Origin: Betaproteobacteria bacterium UBA1934
GTDB lineage: Bacteria > Pseudomonadota > Gammaproteobacteria > Burkholderiales > Rhodocyclaceae
Length of the DNA stretch: 64,000 bases
Direction of reading: 5' to 3'
Assembly (NCBI GenBank): GCA_002337055.1
Contig: DDFG01000005.1
Location: 137,037-201,036, forward strand
The notes beneath the pieces were generated by a model. The model was not told the DNA's origin. It saw only the letters and a program-made list of their open reading frames with translations, and did not search any database. The stretch's first letter is position 1. The number at the start of each line of letters is the position of its first letter. Of the stretch, positions 55,169-63,905 are shown in pieces. Made by a program: the position numbers and the translations under genes.

Positions 55169-56218
55169 TTACTTGCCAGCCGTGAATACCGGCTTGCCAG
55201 CAGCGTCCTTGACGTTTGTCCAGGAGTTGTGGATCAACTTGATCAGGCTTTCCGGCAGGGCGACATAGTCGAGATCGTCGGCCATCTTGCCACCGTTCAT
55301 GTACGCCCACTCAAAGAACTTCAGCACCTCGGCGCCCTGCGCTGGCTTGTCCTGCAATTTGTGCACCAGGATGAAGGTCGCGCCGGTGATCGGCCAGGCT
55401 TCCTTGCCAGCCTGCTCGGTCAGTATTTCGTAGAAAGCGGACTTGCTCCAGTCGGCACCCGCAGCGGCGGCCTTGAAGGTCTTGTCGTCCGGCTCGGCAT
55501 AATGACCAGCGGCGTTCTTGAGCTGCGCATAGGTCATCTTGTTTTGCTTGACGTAAGCATATTCGACATAGCCGATGGCACCGTTGATACGCTGCACGAA
55601 CGAAGCCACGCCTTCATTGCCCTTACCGCCCATGCCGGTCGGCCATTGCACGGCCGTGCCTTCGCCCACCTTCTGTTTCCACTCCGGGCTGACCTTGGAG
55701 AGATAGTTGGTGAAAAGGAAGCTGGTGCCGGAGCCATCGGCACGGCGCACGACGGCGATCGGCAGATCGGGCAGTACCACGCCCGGGTTCAGGTCGGCGA
55801 TGGCCTTTTCGTTCCACTTGACGATCTTGCCGAGGTAGATGTCGGCCAGCAGGGCGCCGGTAAACTTCAGCTGACCCGGCTTGATGCCTTGCAGGTTGAC
55901 CACGGGCACCACGCCGCCGATCACGGTTGGGAACTGCACGAGGCCGTTCTTATCCAGCTCTTCCTGCTTCAACGGCATATCGGAGGCGCCGAAATCGACA
56001 GTCTTGGCGGTGATCTGCTTGATGCCGCCACCGGAACCGATGGATTGATAGTTGATCTTGTTGCCCGTGGCCTTCTGGTATGCGTCCGCCCACTTGGAGT
56101 AGATCGGAGCGGGGAAGGTGGCGCCGGCGCCGGTAATCTCGGCAGCCTGGACAGTGGCGAAAGCAGCGCTGGTGGCGGCAGCCAGCAGCACGGCGCGGAA
56201 AATTCTGGAAGCGTTCAT
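55169..56218 (-). CDS. pstS: Phosphate-binding periplasmic protein PstS
   Basis: 349-aa binding protein with a signal peptide (residues 1-25, ending V-Q-A-A). The mature start E-I-T-G-A-G-A-T-F-P-A-P-I-Y is classic for PstS, followed by D-F-G-A-S-D-M-P and R-A-D-G-S-G-T-S-F-L-F-T for phosphate contacts. It captures phosphate for PstCAB. A strong Pho box precedes it. Confidence 0.97.
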   Translation of the reverse strand: MNASRIFRAVLLAAATSAAFATVQAAEITGAGATFPAPIYSKWADAYQKATGNKINYQSIGSGGGIKQITAKTVDFGASDMPLKQEELDKNGLVQFPTVIGGVVPVVNLQGIKPGQLKFTGALLADIYLGKIVKWNEKAIADLNPGVVLPDLPIAVVRRADGSGTSFLFTNYLSKVSPEWKQKVGEGTAVQWPTGMGGKGNEGVASFVQRINGAIGYVEYAYVKQNKMTYAQLKNAAGHYAEPDDKTFKAAAAGADWSKSAFYEILTEQAGKEAWPITGATFILVHKLQDKPAQGAEVLKFFEWAYMNGGKMADDLDYVALPESLIKLIHNSWTNVKDAAGKPVFTAGK

Positions 56219-56246
56219 TTCACGTTCTCCATGTAGTGGAGCCTGT

Positions 56247-56280
56247 AGTCTAAGACCCGATTGTTACAGAAACGTGACAG
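56247..56280 (-). promoter_or_regulatory. Pho box and -10 of the pst operon
   Basis: The minus strand reads CTGTCAC-GTTT-CTGTAAC (56263-56280), nearly the consensus PhoB site. Ten nt downstream is TAGACT (56247-56252) as -10, the spacing expected at PhoB-activated promoters where the box replaces the -35. It drives pstS and, past the terminator, the rest of the operon. Confidence 0.88.
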
Positions 56281-56315
56281 TTTTCGCCGCCGCCCAGGGA
56301 GCTGCCGCGCGCGTG

Positions 56316-57332
56316 CTATGAGGTGGAATGATAGCCAGTCACCCGCTCCACCTCGCACTTCGATCCCAGAATGACTGGCACACGCTGGTGCAGTTTCTGC
56401 GGCACGATCTCCAGAATACGCTCGCGCCCGGTGGTCGCCGCGCCCCCAGCCTGCTCGACCAGCATGGCCATCGGGTTGGCCTCGTACATCAGGCGCAGCT
56501 TGCCGCCCTTTTCTGCCGTCTTGGCGTCCAACGGGTACATGAAGACGCCGCCGCGCGTCAGAATGCGGTGCACATCGGCCACCATCGAAGCCACCCAGCG
56601 CATGTTGAAATCCTTGCTGCGCGCGCCGGTCTTGCCCGCCAGCAACTCCGCCACATAACGCTGCACCGGCGGCTCCCAATGGCGCTGGTTGGACATGTTG
56701 ATGGCAAACTCCGCCGTCTCTTCCGGCACCGTAACCTCGTCGCGCGTCAGGATGAAGGTGCCGTATTCCCGATCCAGCGTAAACATCACCACGCCATCGC
56801 CCACAGTCAGCACCAGCAACGTCGAGGGGCCGTAGATCGCGTAGCCCGCCACCACCTGCCGCGTGCCCGGCTGGAGAAAAGCGCGCTCGACCGCCTCCGG
56901 CGTGGACATGTCGGCGCCTTCCGGGCACTTCAGCACCGAAAAAATGGTGCCGACCGAAACATTGACATCGATGTTGGAGGAGCCATCGAGCGGATCGAAC
57001 AGCAGCAGGTATTCGCCCTGCGGGTAGCGATTGGGGATCAGATGCGGCAGCTCCATCTCTTCCGACGCCATGGCCGCAAGATGCCCTCCCCATTCGTTGG
57101 CTTCAAGCAGAATCTCGTTCGAGAGCACATCCAGCTTCTTCTGCGCCTCGCCCTGCACGTTGTCGCTGCCGGCATCGCCCAGCACGCCGCCCAGACCGCC
57201 CTTGCCGATGGCGATGGAAATGGCCTTGCAGGCGCGGGAAACAATCTCGATCAGCAACTTGAGATCGGCGTTGATGATGCCTTTGTCGCGCTGTTTTTCG
57301 ATAAGGTAACGAGCAAGGGTGATGCGGCGCAT
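56316..57332 (-). CDS. fbp: Fructose-1,6-bisphosphatase, class I
   Basis: 338-aa gluconeogenic phosphatase. Metal-binding motifs are L-F-D-P-L-D-G-S-S-N-I-D and G-A-A-T-T-G with the nearby E; R-Y-V-A-E-L-L and G-G-V-F-M-Y-P belong to the substrate site. ATG 57332 has an AAGGAG ribosome binding site. A TAGAAT -10 (57379-57384) lies upstream, but the expected -35 position falls in an insertion-sequence remnant. Confidence 0.96.
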   Translation of the reverse strand: MRRITLARYLIEKQRDKGIINADLKLLIEIVSRACKAISIAIGKGGLGGVLGDAGSDNVQGEAQKKLDVLSNEILLEANEWGGHLAAMASEEMELPHLIPNRYPQGEYLLLFDPLDGSSNIDVNVSVGTIFSVLKCPEGADMSTPEAVERAFLQPGTRQVVAGYAIYGPSTLLVLTVGDGVVMFTLDREYGTFILTRDEVTVPEETAEFAINMSNQRHWEPPVQRYVAELLAGKTGARSKDFNMRWVASMVADVHRILTRGGVFMYPLDAKTAEKGGKLRLMYEANPMAMLVEQAGGAATTGRERILEIVPQKLHQRVPVILGSKCEVERVTGYHSTS

Positions 57333-57387
57333 GACGGACTCCTTGGGGGGGAATGAATCGTTGTGGTGATGACGCCCGATTCTACTC

Positions 57388-57885
57388 CAGCGCATCAAAT
57401 GCCTGACCGTGGCCGACGATTTCAGTCACGAATGTGTCGATATCGCCGCCGACTACGGCATTTCTAACCAGTACGTCACGCGCCTGCTGGATCAGGCCGC
57501 CACCTTCCGGGGCTATCCGCTAGCGGTGCGTACTGACAACGGTCCGGAATTCACCAGTCGGGCATTCATGGCGTGGGCACAGAAACATGGCATTCGCCAC
57601 CTCCTGATCCAGCCTGGACGGCCGATGCAGAACGGCTACATCGAGAGCTTCAATGGCAAATTCCGCGACGAATGCCTGCTGAACGAGCACTGGTTCGAGA
57701 CTCTCGCCGAAGCCCGAACGACCATCGCCGCCTGGCGCCAGGACTACAACGAAGTGCGTCCGCATAGCAGTTGTGGCCGGGTACCACCCGCCAAGTTCGC
57801 TGCACAGCATCGGCAGCATGCTGCCGATGCTGTGCAGCCCCGCAACATTTCGATTAACCTTGTTCCCGGACTTCCTGCCGAATAA
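57388..57885 (+). pseudogene. IS3 transposase OrfB, C-terminal fragment
   Basis: About 165 codons are homologous to the DDE integrase core. V-A-D-D-F-S-H-E-C lies near the start, R-T-D-N-G-P-E-F carries the second Asp and Y-I-E-S-F-N-G-K-F-R-D-E-C the catalytic Glu, then N-E-V-R-P-H-S-S-C-G. The region with the first catalytic Asp is missing. A GTG at 57409 could start translation, but the product would be inactive. A 40-bp palindrome lies in its 3' part. Confidence 0.85.
57799..57838. repeat. 40-bp perfect palindrome
   Basis: Two 19-bp arms (57799-57817 and 57820-57838) are exact reverse complements around a central AT. The left arm begins GCTGCACAGCATC. It is embedded in the 3' end of the transposase fragment and encodes part of its tail. 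Confidence 0.9.
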
Positions 57886-57911
57886 CTGGTATGGCTACAG
57901 GGGGCATGTCA

Positions 57912-58029
57912 GTCCGCAGATCATGCCGCGTTGCTCGACCGCTCTCCAATTGTCATCAGCTACGGCCATTTTGAATACACGCTTGGCCAAATCAACTGCA
58001 ACGGTAGTAGCATGCGCTTCGGACTCCTT
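57912..58029 (-). pseudogene. IS110-family transposase, N-terminal remnant
   Basis: On the minus strand codons read H-A-T-T-V-A-V-D-L-A-K-R-V-F-K-M-A-V then D-D-N-W-R-A-V-E-Q-R, which matches the beginning of IS110 DEDD transposases. The frame then runs into the IS3 right end and stops shortly afterwards. The IS3 element therefore probably inserted into this IS110 copy. No start codon is clear, and the rest of the gene is absent. From 58030 to 58158 nothing else is recognised. Confidence 0.65.
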
Positions 58030-58158
58030 TCGTGGAAGACCGATACCCCGTCCCCACGTGAGCACCGGTTGCGCCTATCGGGCGCTCAACAGACGGGGGA
58101 ATCCATCCCATCAGGCAGGTCCCCGGAAATACTCACTATTCGAAAGGATATACATTGT

Positions 58159-58593
58159 ATGGTTTCGACCCCACTAATTGATTTCAAAGTTCCGGTTCGA
58201 GCAAAGCTATCGGCGTTATGGGCGGCGTTGATGTTCTGCTACGTCTACGGCGACTACTTCGGCCTGTATGTCCCGGGCAAACTTAGCGGAATGATCAACG
58301 GCGACGGTCCAATCGGACCCGTGAGCCAAAGTACACTCGTCGTCACATCCATTCTGCTCGCTGTCCCCGGCCTCATGGTGTTTCTCTCGCTCGTTTTGCC
58401 GGCAGCCTTTTGCCGCTGGGGCAACATCTTGCTCGGAGCACTCTACATTGCCGTCATGGCGCTTACCATGCCCGGCGCGTGGAGCTTCTACCAGTTGCTC
58501 GGCGTCATAGAAATAGGCGTTGGACTGCTCACAGTTTGGTATGCATGGAACTGGCCTCGGCAAGACCACACACACACCGGAAGTGAGCTATAG
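58159..58593 (+). CDS. DUF6326-type small membrane protein
   Basis: 144 aa with four predicted membrane helices. The opening A-A-L-M-F-C-Y-V-Y-G-D-Y-F-G-L-Y and P-G-K-L fit the DUF6326 family, whose function is unknown. ATG 58159 has AAGGA about 11 nt upstream. It is the first gene of the accessory run that follows the insertion-sequence remnants. Confidence 0.7.
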   Translation: MVSTPLIDFKVPVRAKLSALWAALMFCYVYGDYFGLYVPGKLSGMINGDGPIGPVSQSTLVVTSILLAVPGLMVFLSLVLPAAFCRWGNILLGALYIAVMALTMPGAWSFYQLLGVIEIGVGLLTVWYAWNWPRQDHTHTGSEL

Positions 58594-58739
58594 GGGCTGT
58601 CACGGTAGCTGATTCATGTTGATACATCCTGAAATTTGGATATAAGTTATGAAGCGGCGAATGCTGAGAAATGAACAGTCAGTGATTGCGGGCAGGTCAT
58701 CGATAACCGATCGTTCGTTAAAACGGTGCTATACACTGC

Positions 58740-59066
58740 ATGGTTGGTAACGACACAGAAGATATGATTCAGCAAAAATCTGAAACCACCCTTACTGCCC
58801 GCTTGCTTGCTGTACTAATTTCAGTCGTACTTGCTTCCTTAGGCGCTTGGGTTGTCATTGATGGTCATGCGCCGGGAAGATTTACGCGTTTTGGGTTCTC
58901 CGAAGCCCTCTATGGAGAGAAAGCAGTAGGGTTCGGATCGGTCCTGATTTTGCTTGGATGTTTGCCGCTATTGCTTTTTTGCAAGACTTCTCACCAAGCG
59001 ACAATTTTTGGTTCGGCACTCGGCCTCGTTACCGTTGCTGTAGTTTTTGCGACAGCCTACGCGTAG
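58740..59066 (+). CDS. Small membrane protein of unknown function
   Basis: 108 aa (ATG 58740, or 58764 for a 100-aa form) with three hydrophobic stretches around residues 22-41, 64-82 and 86-106. No family is recognised. Base composition is visibly more A/T-rich than in the core region, suggesting acquired DNA. The 146 nt before it and 220 nt after it show no further gene. Confidence 0.55.
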   Translation: MVGNDTEDMIQQKSETTLTARLLAVLISVVLASLGAWVVIDGHAPGRFTRFGFSEALYGEKAVGFGSVLILLGCLPLLLFCKTSHQATIFGSALGLVTVAVVFATAYA

Positions 59067-59286
59067 GCCACATCCAAAGTAAATATCCGTACTCCCTCCT
59101 ATATTGCGCAACATGCAAGCGCCTCATCGCTCGGAAATGAGCCGCAGTTCTTGACGATTTTCAGGCTCGCGAACCCACTCAACCGCATTGGCCGTCCTTA
59201 GAACCTTCGTCAGGCCGCACTGTCAACCCGTCGTCACCGGATCTTGTTTGTCATGCGCCTTTTTTAGGACTTGCTGGAGACTGCAC

Positions 59287-59553
59287 ATGAGAACCGTTTT
59301 TATCTTAGTGTCCGGGTTGCTGATATTTGGCGGACTCTTTTTCTACAGCCGGCTGTTCATTCAACACTTTCCAGGCGCGGTTGCCATGGCAACGTATAGC
59401 TTCGTGGCAATATGGTTCGCAGCTACCGCCTTTAACATGTGGGTTGGCGTCCATTACGCTGGGTACTCGCTGCGTGAAGAGTTGCCAATCATGCTGTTGC
59501 TCTTTGCCGTCCCAGTTGCCGTCGCGCTGGTCTTCCGCTGGAAGTTTGCGTAA
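59287..59553 (+). CDS. Small membrane protein of unknown function
   Basis: 88 aa with three hydrophobic segments (about 3-23, 32-52, 66-84). ATG 59287 has a GGAG ribosome binding site. A motif F-N-M-W-V-G-V-H-Y-A-G-Y-S lies between helices 2 and 3. No function can be assigned. It is 42 nt ahead of the TMEM175-like gene. Confidence 0.6.
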   Translation: MRTVFILVSGLLIFGGLFFYSRLFIQHFPGAVAMATYSFVAIWFAATAFNMWVGVHYAGYSLREELPIMLLLFAVPVAVALVFRWKFA

Positions 59554-59595
59554 AAGTTGCTATCAAGTAAAACCTGTACGTGGGGAATGTAACCA

Positions 59596-60177
59596 ATGGG
59601 GAAAACACGACTTGAGGCATTCAGCGACGGTGTGCTGGCGATCATTATCACGATCATGGTTCTCGAACTGAAAGTGCCTCATGGCGACACATTTGAAGCG
59701 CTTGTGCCACTGATCCCGGTATTTTTGAGTTATGTGTTGAGTTTCGTATATGTCGGTATCTACTGGAACAACCACCACCATATGCTACATACCGCGAACC
59801 ATGTAACAGGCGCAGTCTTATGGGCAAACCTGCATTTGCTGTTCTGGCTATCTCTCCTCCCTTTTGCCACGGGATGGATGGGTGAAAATCACTTTGCCCC
59901 ACTTCCTACGGCCTTCTACGGTGTTGTGCTGCTGGCCGCGGCCATTGCCTACTGGCTCTTACAACAGGCAATTATTGCAACACAAGGTAACTCGTCGGTG
60001 CTTCGTCGCGCTGTGGGAAACGACTGGAAGGGCAAGCTATCGCCCGTCCTTTACCTGTTCGCTATTTTATTGACCTTAGTCGCTGCGTGGGCGGCGCAGC
60101 TTGTGTTTGCATTTGTGGCGTTGCTCTGGCTGATCCCGGATCGCCGCATCGAGCGAGTTCTCGACCAAAATGTTTAG
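59596..60177 (+). CDS. TMEM175-family (DUF1211) potassium channel-like protein
   Basis: 193 aa with six predicted helices in one repeat. The N-terminal R-L-E-A-F-S-D-G-V-L-A-I matches the RxxxFSD signature of bacterial TMEM175 channels, which assemble as tetramers and conduct K+. I-Y-W-N-N-H-H-H is the next conserved segment. Confidence 0.88.
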   Translation: MGKTRLEAFSDGVLAIIITIMVLELKVPHGDTFEALVPLIPVFLSYVLSFVYVGIYWNNHHHMLHTANHVTGAVLWANLHLLFWLSLLPFATGWMGENHFAPLPTAFYGVVLLAAAIAYWLLQQAIIATQGNSSVLRRAVGNDWKGKLSPVLYLFAILLTLVAAWAAQLVFAFVALLWLIPDRRIERVLDQNV

Positions 60178-60273
60178 CCGTCGCTCAATCTCGCCCTCTT
60201 CGTTCGCTGGACGCCACCTTGCGTCTTCGAATCTTTCCATTCGTCATAGCACGTTGCAAGCCAGGAGACTGAA

Positions 60274-60621
60274 ATGATCTACAAAGGTAGTTGTCACTGC
60301 GGCATGATTGCGTTCGAGGTTGAAGGCGAGATCACGGAGGCAACGGCATGTAATTGCTCAATTTGTGCCCGCAAAGGTTCGCTCCTTTGGTTTGTACCTC
60401 GCGACAAGCTTCATCTGCTCACACCCGAAGAGTCCGCAAGCACTTACACCTTCAACAAGCACATTGTCAAACATCGTTTCTGCCCAAAGTGCGGCATCCA
60501 TCCTTATGGCGAGGGCGTTGATCCTAAGGGTAACCGCATGGCCGCCATCAACATTCGTTGTCTTGACGGCTTCGACTTCGCTTCTATCCCGGTCCAAAAC
60601 TTCGACGGCCGTTCAATGTGA
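60274..60621 (+). CDS. GFA-family (glutathione-dependent formaldehyde-activating fold) protein
   Basis: 115-aa zinc protein with C-H-C-G, C-N-C-S-I-C and F-C-P-K-C-G, the cysteine sets of the GFA domain. The name reflects the fold; most members have no proven link to formaldehyde. ATG 60274 with an AGGAG-like site (CCAGGAGACTG) upstream. Confidence 0.88.
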   Translation: MIYKGSCHCGMIAFEVEGEITEATACNCSICARKGSLLWFVPRDKLHLLTPEESASTYTFNKHIVKHRFCPKCGIHPYGEGVDPKGNRMAAINIRCLDGFDFASIPVQNFDGRSM

Positions 60622-60664
60622 ACGCAGCAATGTCTAGGCGGATCTTAAACCAGGGCCTTAACAC

Positions 60665-61051
60665 TTGAGTCTTACAGTACGCATCGCTCGCCCGGTCAGC
60701 GCCTTGCAGCACTCCGCCTCGATGTACATCGAGGCACTTGGCTTCATGGAAATAGGACGCTTTGAAGACCATGCGGGTTTCGACGGCATCATCCTTGGCC
60801 GGCCAGACGAAAACTGGCATGTCGAGTTCACTTACTGCCGTTCCCACCCCGTCTTGCCCACACCGACACCTGAGGATCTCTTAGTGTTCTATGTACCGGT
60901 TGAGGATGAGTGGTTCCGCATTTGCACTGCGCTGTTGGAAGCCGGGTTTGTGGAAACCCCGGCCTTCAATCCCTATTGGCAAGTGCGAGGTCGCACTTTT
61001 GCAGACCCAGACGGGTATCGTGTGGTTATTCAAAACGCATCGTGGGGTTAG
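60665..61051 (+). CDS. VOC/glyoxalase-superfamily protein
   Basis: 128 aa from a TTG start. The fold repeats R-I-A-R-P-V-S-A-L...Y-I-E-A-L-G-F and the ending F-A-D-P-D-G-Y-R-V-V-I fit the vicinal oxygen chelate superfamily, which includes glyoxalase-like and resistance proteins. The substrate is unknown. The stop codon falls in GTTAGGC; no gene is seen in the next 187 nt. Confidence 0.8.
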   Translation: MSLTVRIARPVSALQHSASMYIEALGFMEIGRFEDHAGFDGIILGRPDENWHVEFTYCRSHPVLPTPTPEDLLVFYVPVEDEWFRICTALLEAGFVETPAFNPYWQVRGRTFADPDGYRVVIQNASWG

Positions 61052-61238
61052 GCGTGTCGCGAAGCGCCGCCAATGAGCGCTCGCATGATCGCGAAAAGGG
61101 ATGCCCCCATTCCACTGATCTGCACGACCGGCGCGCCGAATAGATTCCTGTAGGCTGCTTCCAACATTCCAGCAACACATCACCTTGCAATTCCGGGGAA
61201 ATCCATAGATATTCGTCAGGCAACACACTAAGACCAAT

Positions 61239-61724
61239 ATGAAGACCAATACACCTGTCGTCACGCTTCGCGAGATTACTGCTGACACCGTGATTCCGGT
61301 GGTCCTGCTGAGCGTTGGCGACCAGCAGCAGGATTTCGTCTCCCCCAATGCGATCTCGCTTGCGCAGGCGCTGTTTTCCCCAGAGGCGTGGTACCGGGCG
61401 ATCTACGCTGATGACGAACTCGCGGGATTTGTCATGCTCGCAGATCACTCGTTGAAAAACCCCAGGCCGGACACGCCCAGCATCGGTGTCTGGCGCTTCA
61501 TGATTGACGCCAGGTTCCAGGGCCGCGGCATTGGTCGCTCCGCCATGCAACAGGTTATCCAGCACGCACGAAGCAAGCGGATCTTCAATTCGCTCGAGCT
61601 TTCCTACGTACCTGGTCCCGGTTGTCCAGAGCCGTTTTATCTCGCACTCGGTTTCCGTCACACTGGGCGTATGGACGGCAACGAAGTTGTGCTCGAGCTT
61701 ACCCTTAGCCAAGATGCCACTTAA
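61239..61724 (+). CDS. GNAT-family N-acetyltransferase
   Basis: 161 aa with the acetyl-CoA pyrophosphate loop D-A-R-F-Q-G-R-G-I-G-R-S-A-M and a C-terminal P-F-Y-L-A-L-G-F-R-H-T-G strand typical of GNAT enzymes of the polyamine or aminoglycoside type. The acceptor is unknown. Confidence 0.88.
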   Translation: MKTNTPVVTLREITADTVIPVVLLSVGDQQQDFVSPNAISLAQALFSPEAWYRAIYADDELAGFVMLADHSLKNPRPDTPSIGVWRFMIDARFQGRGIGRSAMQQVIQHARSKRIFNSLELSYVPGPGCPEPFYLALGFRHTGRMDGNEVVLELTLSQDAT

Positions 61725-61775
61725 CGTATTGGGTATTGGCAAGAACTTCGGGGAGTCGGGCAAGGTCGAATCATC

Positions 61776-62372
61776 ATGTCTTCCGCCACCCCACCTCTCT
61801 TTTTTACCGATGCCACCGCACTGCGCGGATGGTTCGCCGAACACGCTGCTGTTGCGACGGAACTGATGGTCGGATTCTTCAAGACGCACACCGGTCAGGC
61901 TGCACTGACCTGGCCACAGGCCGTCGACGAGGCCCTGTGTTTCGGCTGGATTGACGGCGTACGGACGCGTATTGACGAAAACCGCTACAAGATCCGCTTT
62001 TCACCCCGCCAGCCCCGGTCGCGCTGGAGTACGCTCAATATCAACCGCATTCCCGAATTGGAAGCGGCAGGCAAAATGACAGACGCTGGACGCGCCGTTT
62101 TCGCGCAACGTATTGCGGCGCGCTCGCAAACCGCATCGTACGAACAGTCGGCGCCGGCTGAATTGTCAGCAGAAGAGATTGCCGAATTCCGACAGAACCC
62201 GGTCGCGTGGGCGTTCTACGAAAGACTCCCGGCGGGCTATCGGCACAAGGCGAATTGGTATGTCGTGAGCGCCAAACGCCCTGTCACGCGCGAGAAACGC
62301 TTTCTTGCACTCATTCAGGCGAGTGCGGAAGGCCGGCGCGAACATGAATGGAAGACCAAGCCACCGGCCTGA
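61776..62372 (+). CDS. YdeI/OmpD-associated family protein
   Basis: 198 aa with V-D-E-A-L-C-F-G-W-I-D-G-V-R and the C-terminal K-R-P-V-T-R-E-K-R, typical of the YdeI-type bacteriocin-protection family. The role is unclear. It lies 51 nt after the GNAT gene. Confidence 0.82.
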   Translation: MSSATPPLFFTDATALRGWFAEHAAVATELMVGFFKTHTGQAALTWPQAVDEALCFGWIDGVRTRIDENRYKIRFSPRQPRSRWSTLNINRIPELEAAGKMTDAGRAVFAQRIAARSQTASYEQSAPAELSAEEIAEFRQNPVAWAFYERLPAGYRHKANWYVVSAKRPVTREKRFLALIQASAEGRREHEWKTKPPA

Positions 62373-62427
62373 GCCAAGAGCCGTTTCCGTTTTCGACTGC
62401 CCATCTGTAACCTCTCCTTCGATCCGC

Positions 62428-62967
62428 ATGCCATCAAGCCCTGATTTCCCCTCTCCGACACCCGTTGTCAGCGCAGCGGTGCCGGAAACCTCCTTCCTCG
62501 GCGCTTACGGCAGACAGGGCGCATTTACGGACTGCTACGAAACCACGTTGCCATGCGACGTGTCGCTGCCCGCGCTGATTGAGGCTTTCTACACTACTCG
62601 GCTGTTCAAACTTGAACGCTGGCTGCTCGCCCAGGCTCTCCGTCTCAAATCGACCGACGAGCAGGCCGCGGCATTGGCCGGATCGCGCACCGACCGGTTT
62701 TCGGCGTGGAAGGTGGAACAACGCTCGGCGACCGAAATTCTGCTCGATGCGGGTCAAACCCGATCCTGGCTCTGCGTCAGGCCGCGCGATGGCGCTTCGC
62801 CCGCCACTACGCTGTTTTTTGGTTCAGCGGTGATCCCCATGCGGCCGGACGGTGGCTTTGGAGTGGCGTTTCACGCCCTACTGGGCTTTCATCAACTGTA
62901 TTCCCGCCTGTTGCTGAAGGCGGCGGCACGGCGCGTTCACACGCTGAGCGCCAACAAAGGTTTGTGA
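62428..62967 (+). CDS. Hypothetical protein
   Basis: 179-aa soluble protein with no signal peptide. It has R-S-W-L-C-V-R-P and T-L-F-F-G-S-A-V-I-P motifs that suggest a small barrel or START-like fold, and a C-terminal helix A-L-L-G-F-H-Q-L-Y-S-R-L-L. No family name can be given safely. It shares one base with the next start (TGATG), so the two form a pair. Confidence 0.65.
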   Translation: MPSSPDFPSPTPVVSAAVPETSFLGAYGRQGAFTDCYETTLPCDVSLPALIEAFYTTRLFKLERWLLAQALRLKSTDEQAAALAGSRTDRFSAWKVEQRSATEILLDAGQTRSWLCVRPRDGASPATTLFFGSAVIPMRPDGGFGVAFHALLGFHQLYSRLLLKAAARRVHTLSANKGL

Positions 62968-63275
62968 TGGTCACCCGCGACGATGTCGTCTTCCTTGCGA
63001 TCGCATTGTTCGGCGAGACCGGGGCGCCCCAGGTGCTCGCCCTGTTGAGCGAATACGGCCAGGAAGCGCACGAACCCGAGATCAACCGCGTGCACCTCGC
63101 CATTCTGCAAGTCAGCGAAGGCAAATCCACTCGCCTGCCTTACTTCGTGAAATGCGCCAAGATCGACTACCGGGATGTACTGACCGGCGCCCGCCTGCCG
63201 CCCATGAGCGAGGCGGAGGAAGCGGCCTGGCAGGCCGCAGCTGATCGTCGTTTGGCGGGTTGGAACCGGCGCTGA
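62967..63275 (+). CDS. Hypothetical protein coupled to the preceding gene
   Basis: 102 aa starting at the ATG within TGATG. Segments are G-A-P-Q-V-L-A-L-L-S-E-Y-G, R-V-H-L-A-I-L-Q-V-S-E-G and F-V-K-C-A-K-I-D-Y-R-D-V-L. No function is recognised. The 137 nt after it contain no evident gene. Confidence 0.65.
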   Translation: MVTRDDVVFLAIALFGETGAPQVLALLSEYGQEAHEPEINRVHLAILQVSEGKSTRLPYFVKCAKIDYRDVLTGARLPPMSEAEEAAWQAAADRRLAGWNRR

Positions 63276-63412
63276 AGCCCATCGCCGGAACCGGGAAATG
63301 GCCCCCGGTTCGGAGATCTGTTGGCCCGCTCTGTGAACGCTAAACCCCGAAATCGCTCACCTTGACGGGGTAACAACGTCCCTTCAGTTCTGCGCTGACG
63401 GCCAATCCTCTC

Positions 63413-63802
63413 TTAGGCGACTCCCGCCACCAGATCCCTGCGCGGACGCCAGAGCCAGAGCAGCACAGCGATCAAGAGAGCATTGAACATCGGGAATCCG
63501 GACAGCGTGATCGAGACCGTCCCGGCCAGCGTGTAAAAAATGCCCACCGCGAGGTCGATGATCTGAATCATGATCATGTTTGCAATCCAGAAACGATGCT
63601 TTTCCGGTGCCCGTGCGATGACGAACATTCCGACGCCGTAGGCGAGAAAACGTGCAGCGAGCATCCCGAATGGATAATTGATGTCTTCCATCGGAACGCT
63701 GTGTCCCATGGCGTGGAGGAACTCATGTGGCGCGACGAGATACAGGACGCCGAGTACAATCTGAACGACGCCGACGATCATCAGGAACACCTTGAGCTTC
63801 AT
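63413..63802 (-). CDS. Four-helix membrane protein, possibly HxlR-regulated
   Basis: 129 aa with hydrophobic segments near residues 5-25, 45-62, 72-93 and 100-117. Start ATG 63802. No enzymatic motif is seen. It is divergent from an HxlR-type regulator whose start is 103 nt away, so that regulator probably controls it. Confidence 0.7.
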   Translation of the reverse strand: MKLKVFLMIVGVVQIVLGVLYLVAPHEFLHAMGHSVPMEDINYPFGMLAARFLAYGVGMFVIARAPEKHRFWIANMIMIQIIDLAVGIFYTLAGTVSITLSGFPMFNALLIAVLLWLWRPRRDLVAGVA

Positions 63803-63905
63803 GTCGAACCCTTTGCGATAGTGAATGGAGCGGCGGATGTTGACATGCCGCAATCGGCGTCACAAGAACGCACCAAATGGGTAGCGACTTACCGAATGGA
63901 TAGCC

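Larger units (their letters stand above)
57386..57911 (+). mobile_element. IS3-family remnant, 5'-truncated
   Basis: Contains the 3' part of an IS3 orfB and a plausible right terminal end (GGGGGCATGTCA, 57900-57911, ending in CA as IS3 elements do). No orfA, no left end and no first half of orfB are present, so the element is dead. It sits directly against the -10 of fbp on one side and an IS110-like remnant on the other. Confidence 0.75.

Noticed and set aside
53172..55268. Long plus-strand open frame opposite pstA and pstC (698 codons)
   Set aside because: Shadow of the permease genes; composition is His/Arg/Gln-rich with no domains.
58594..62427. attC recombination sites between the small accessory genes
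   Set aside because: Single heptamers resembling RYYYAAC or GTTRRRY occur, but no properly ordered pair with inner boxes was found, so the run is not called an integron array.
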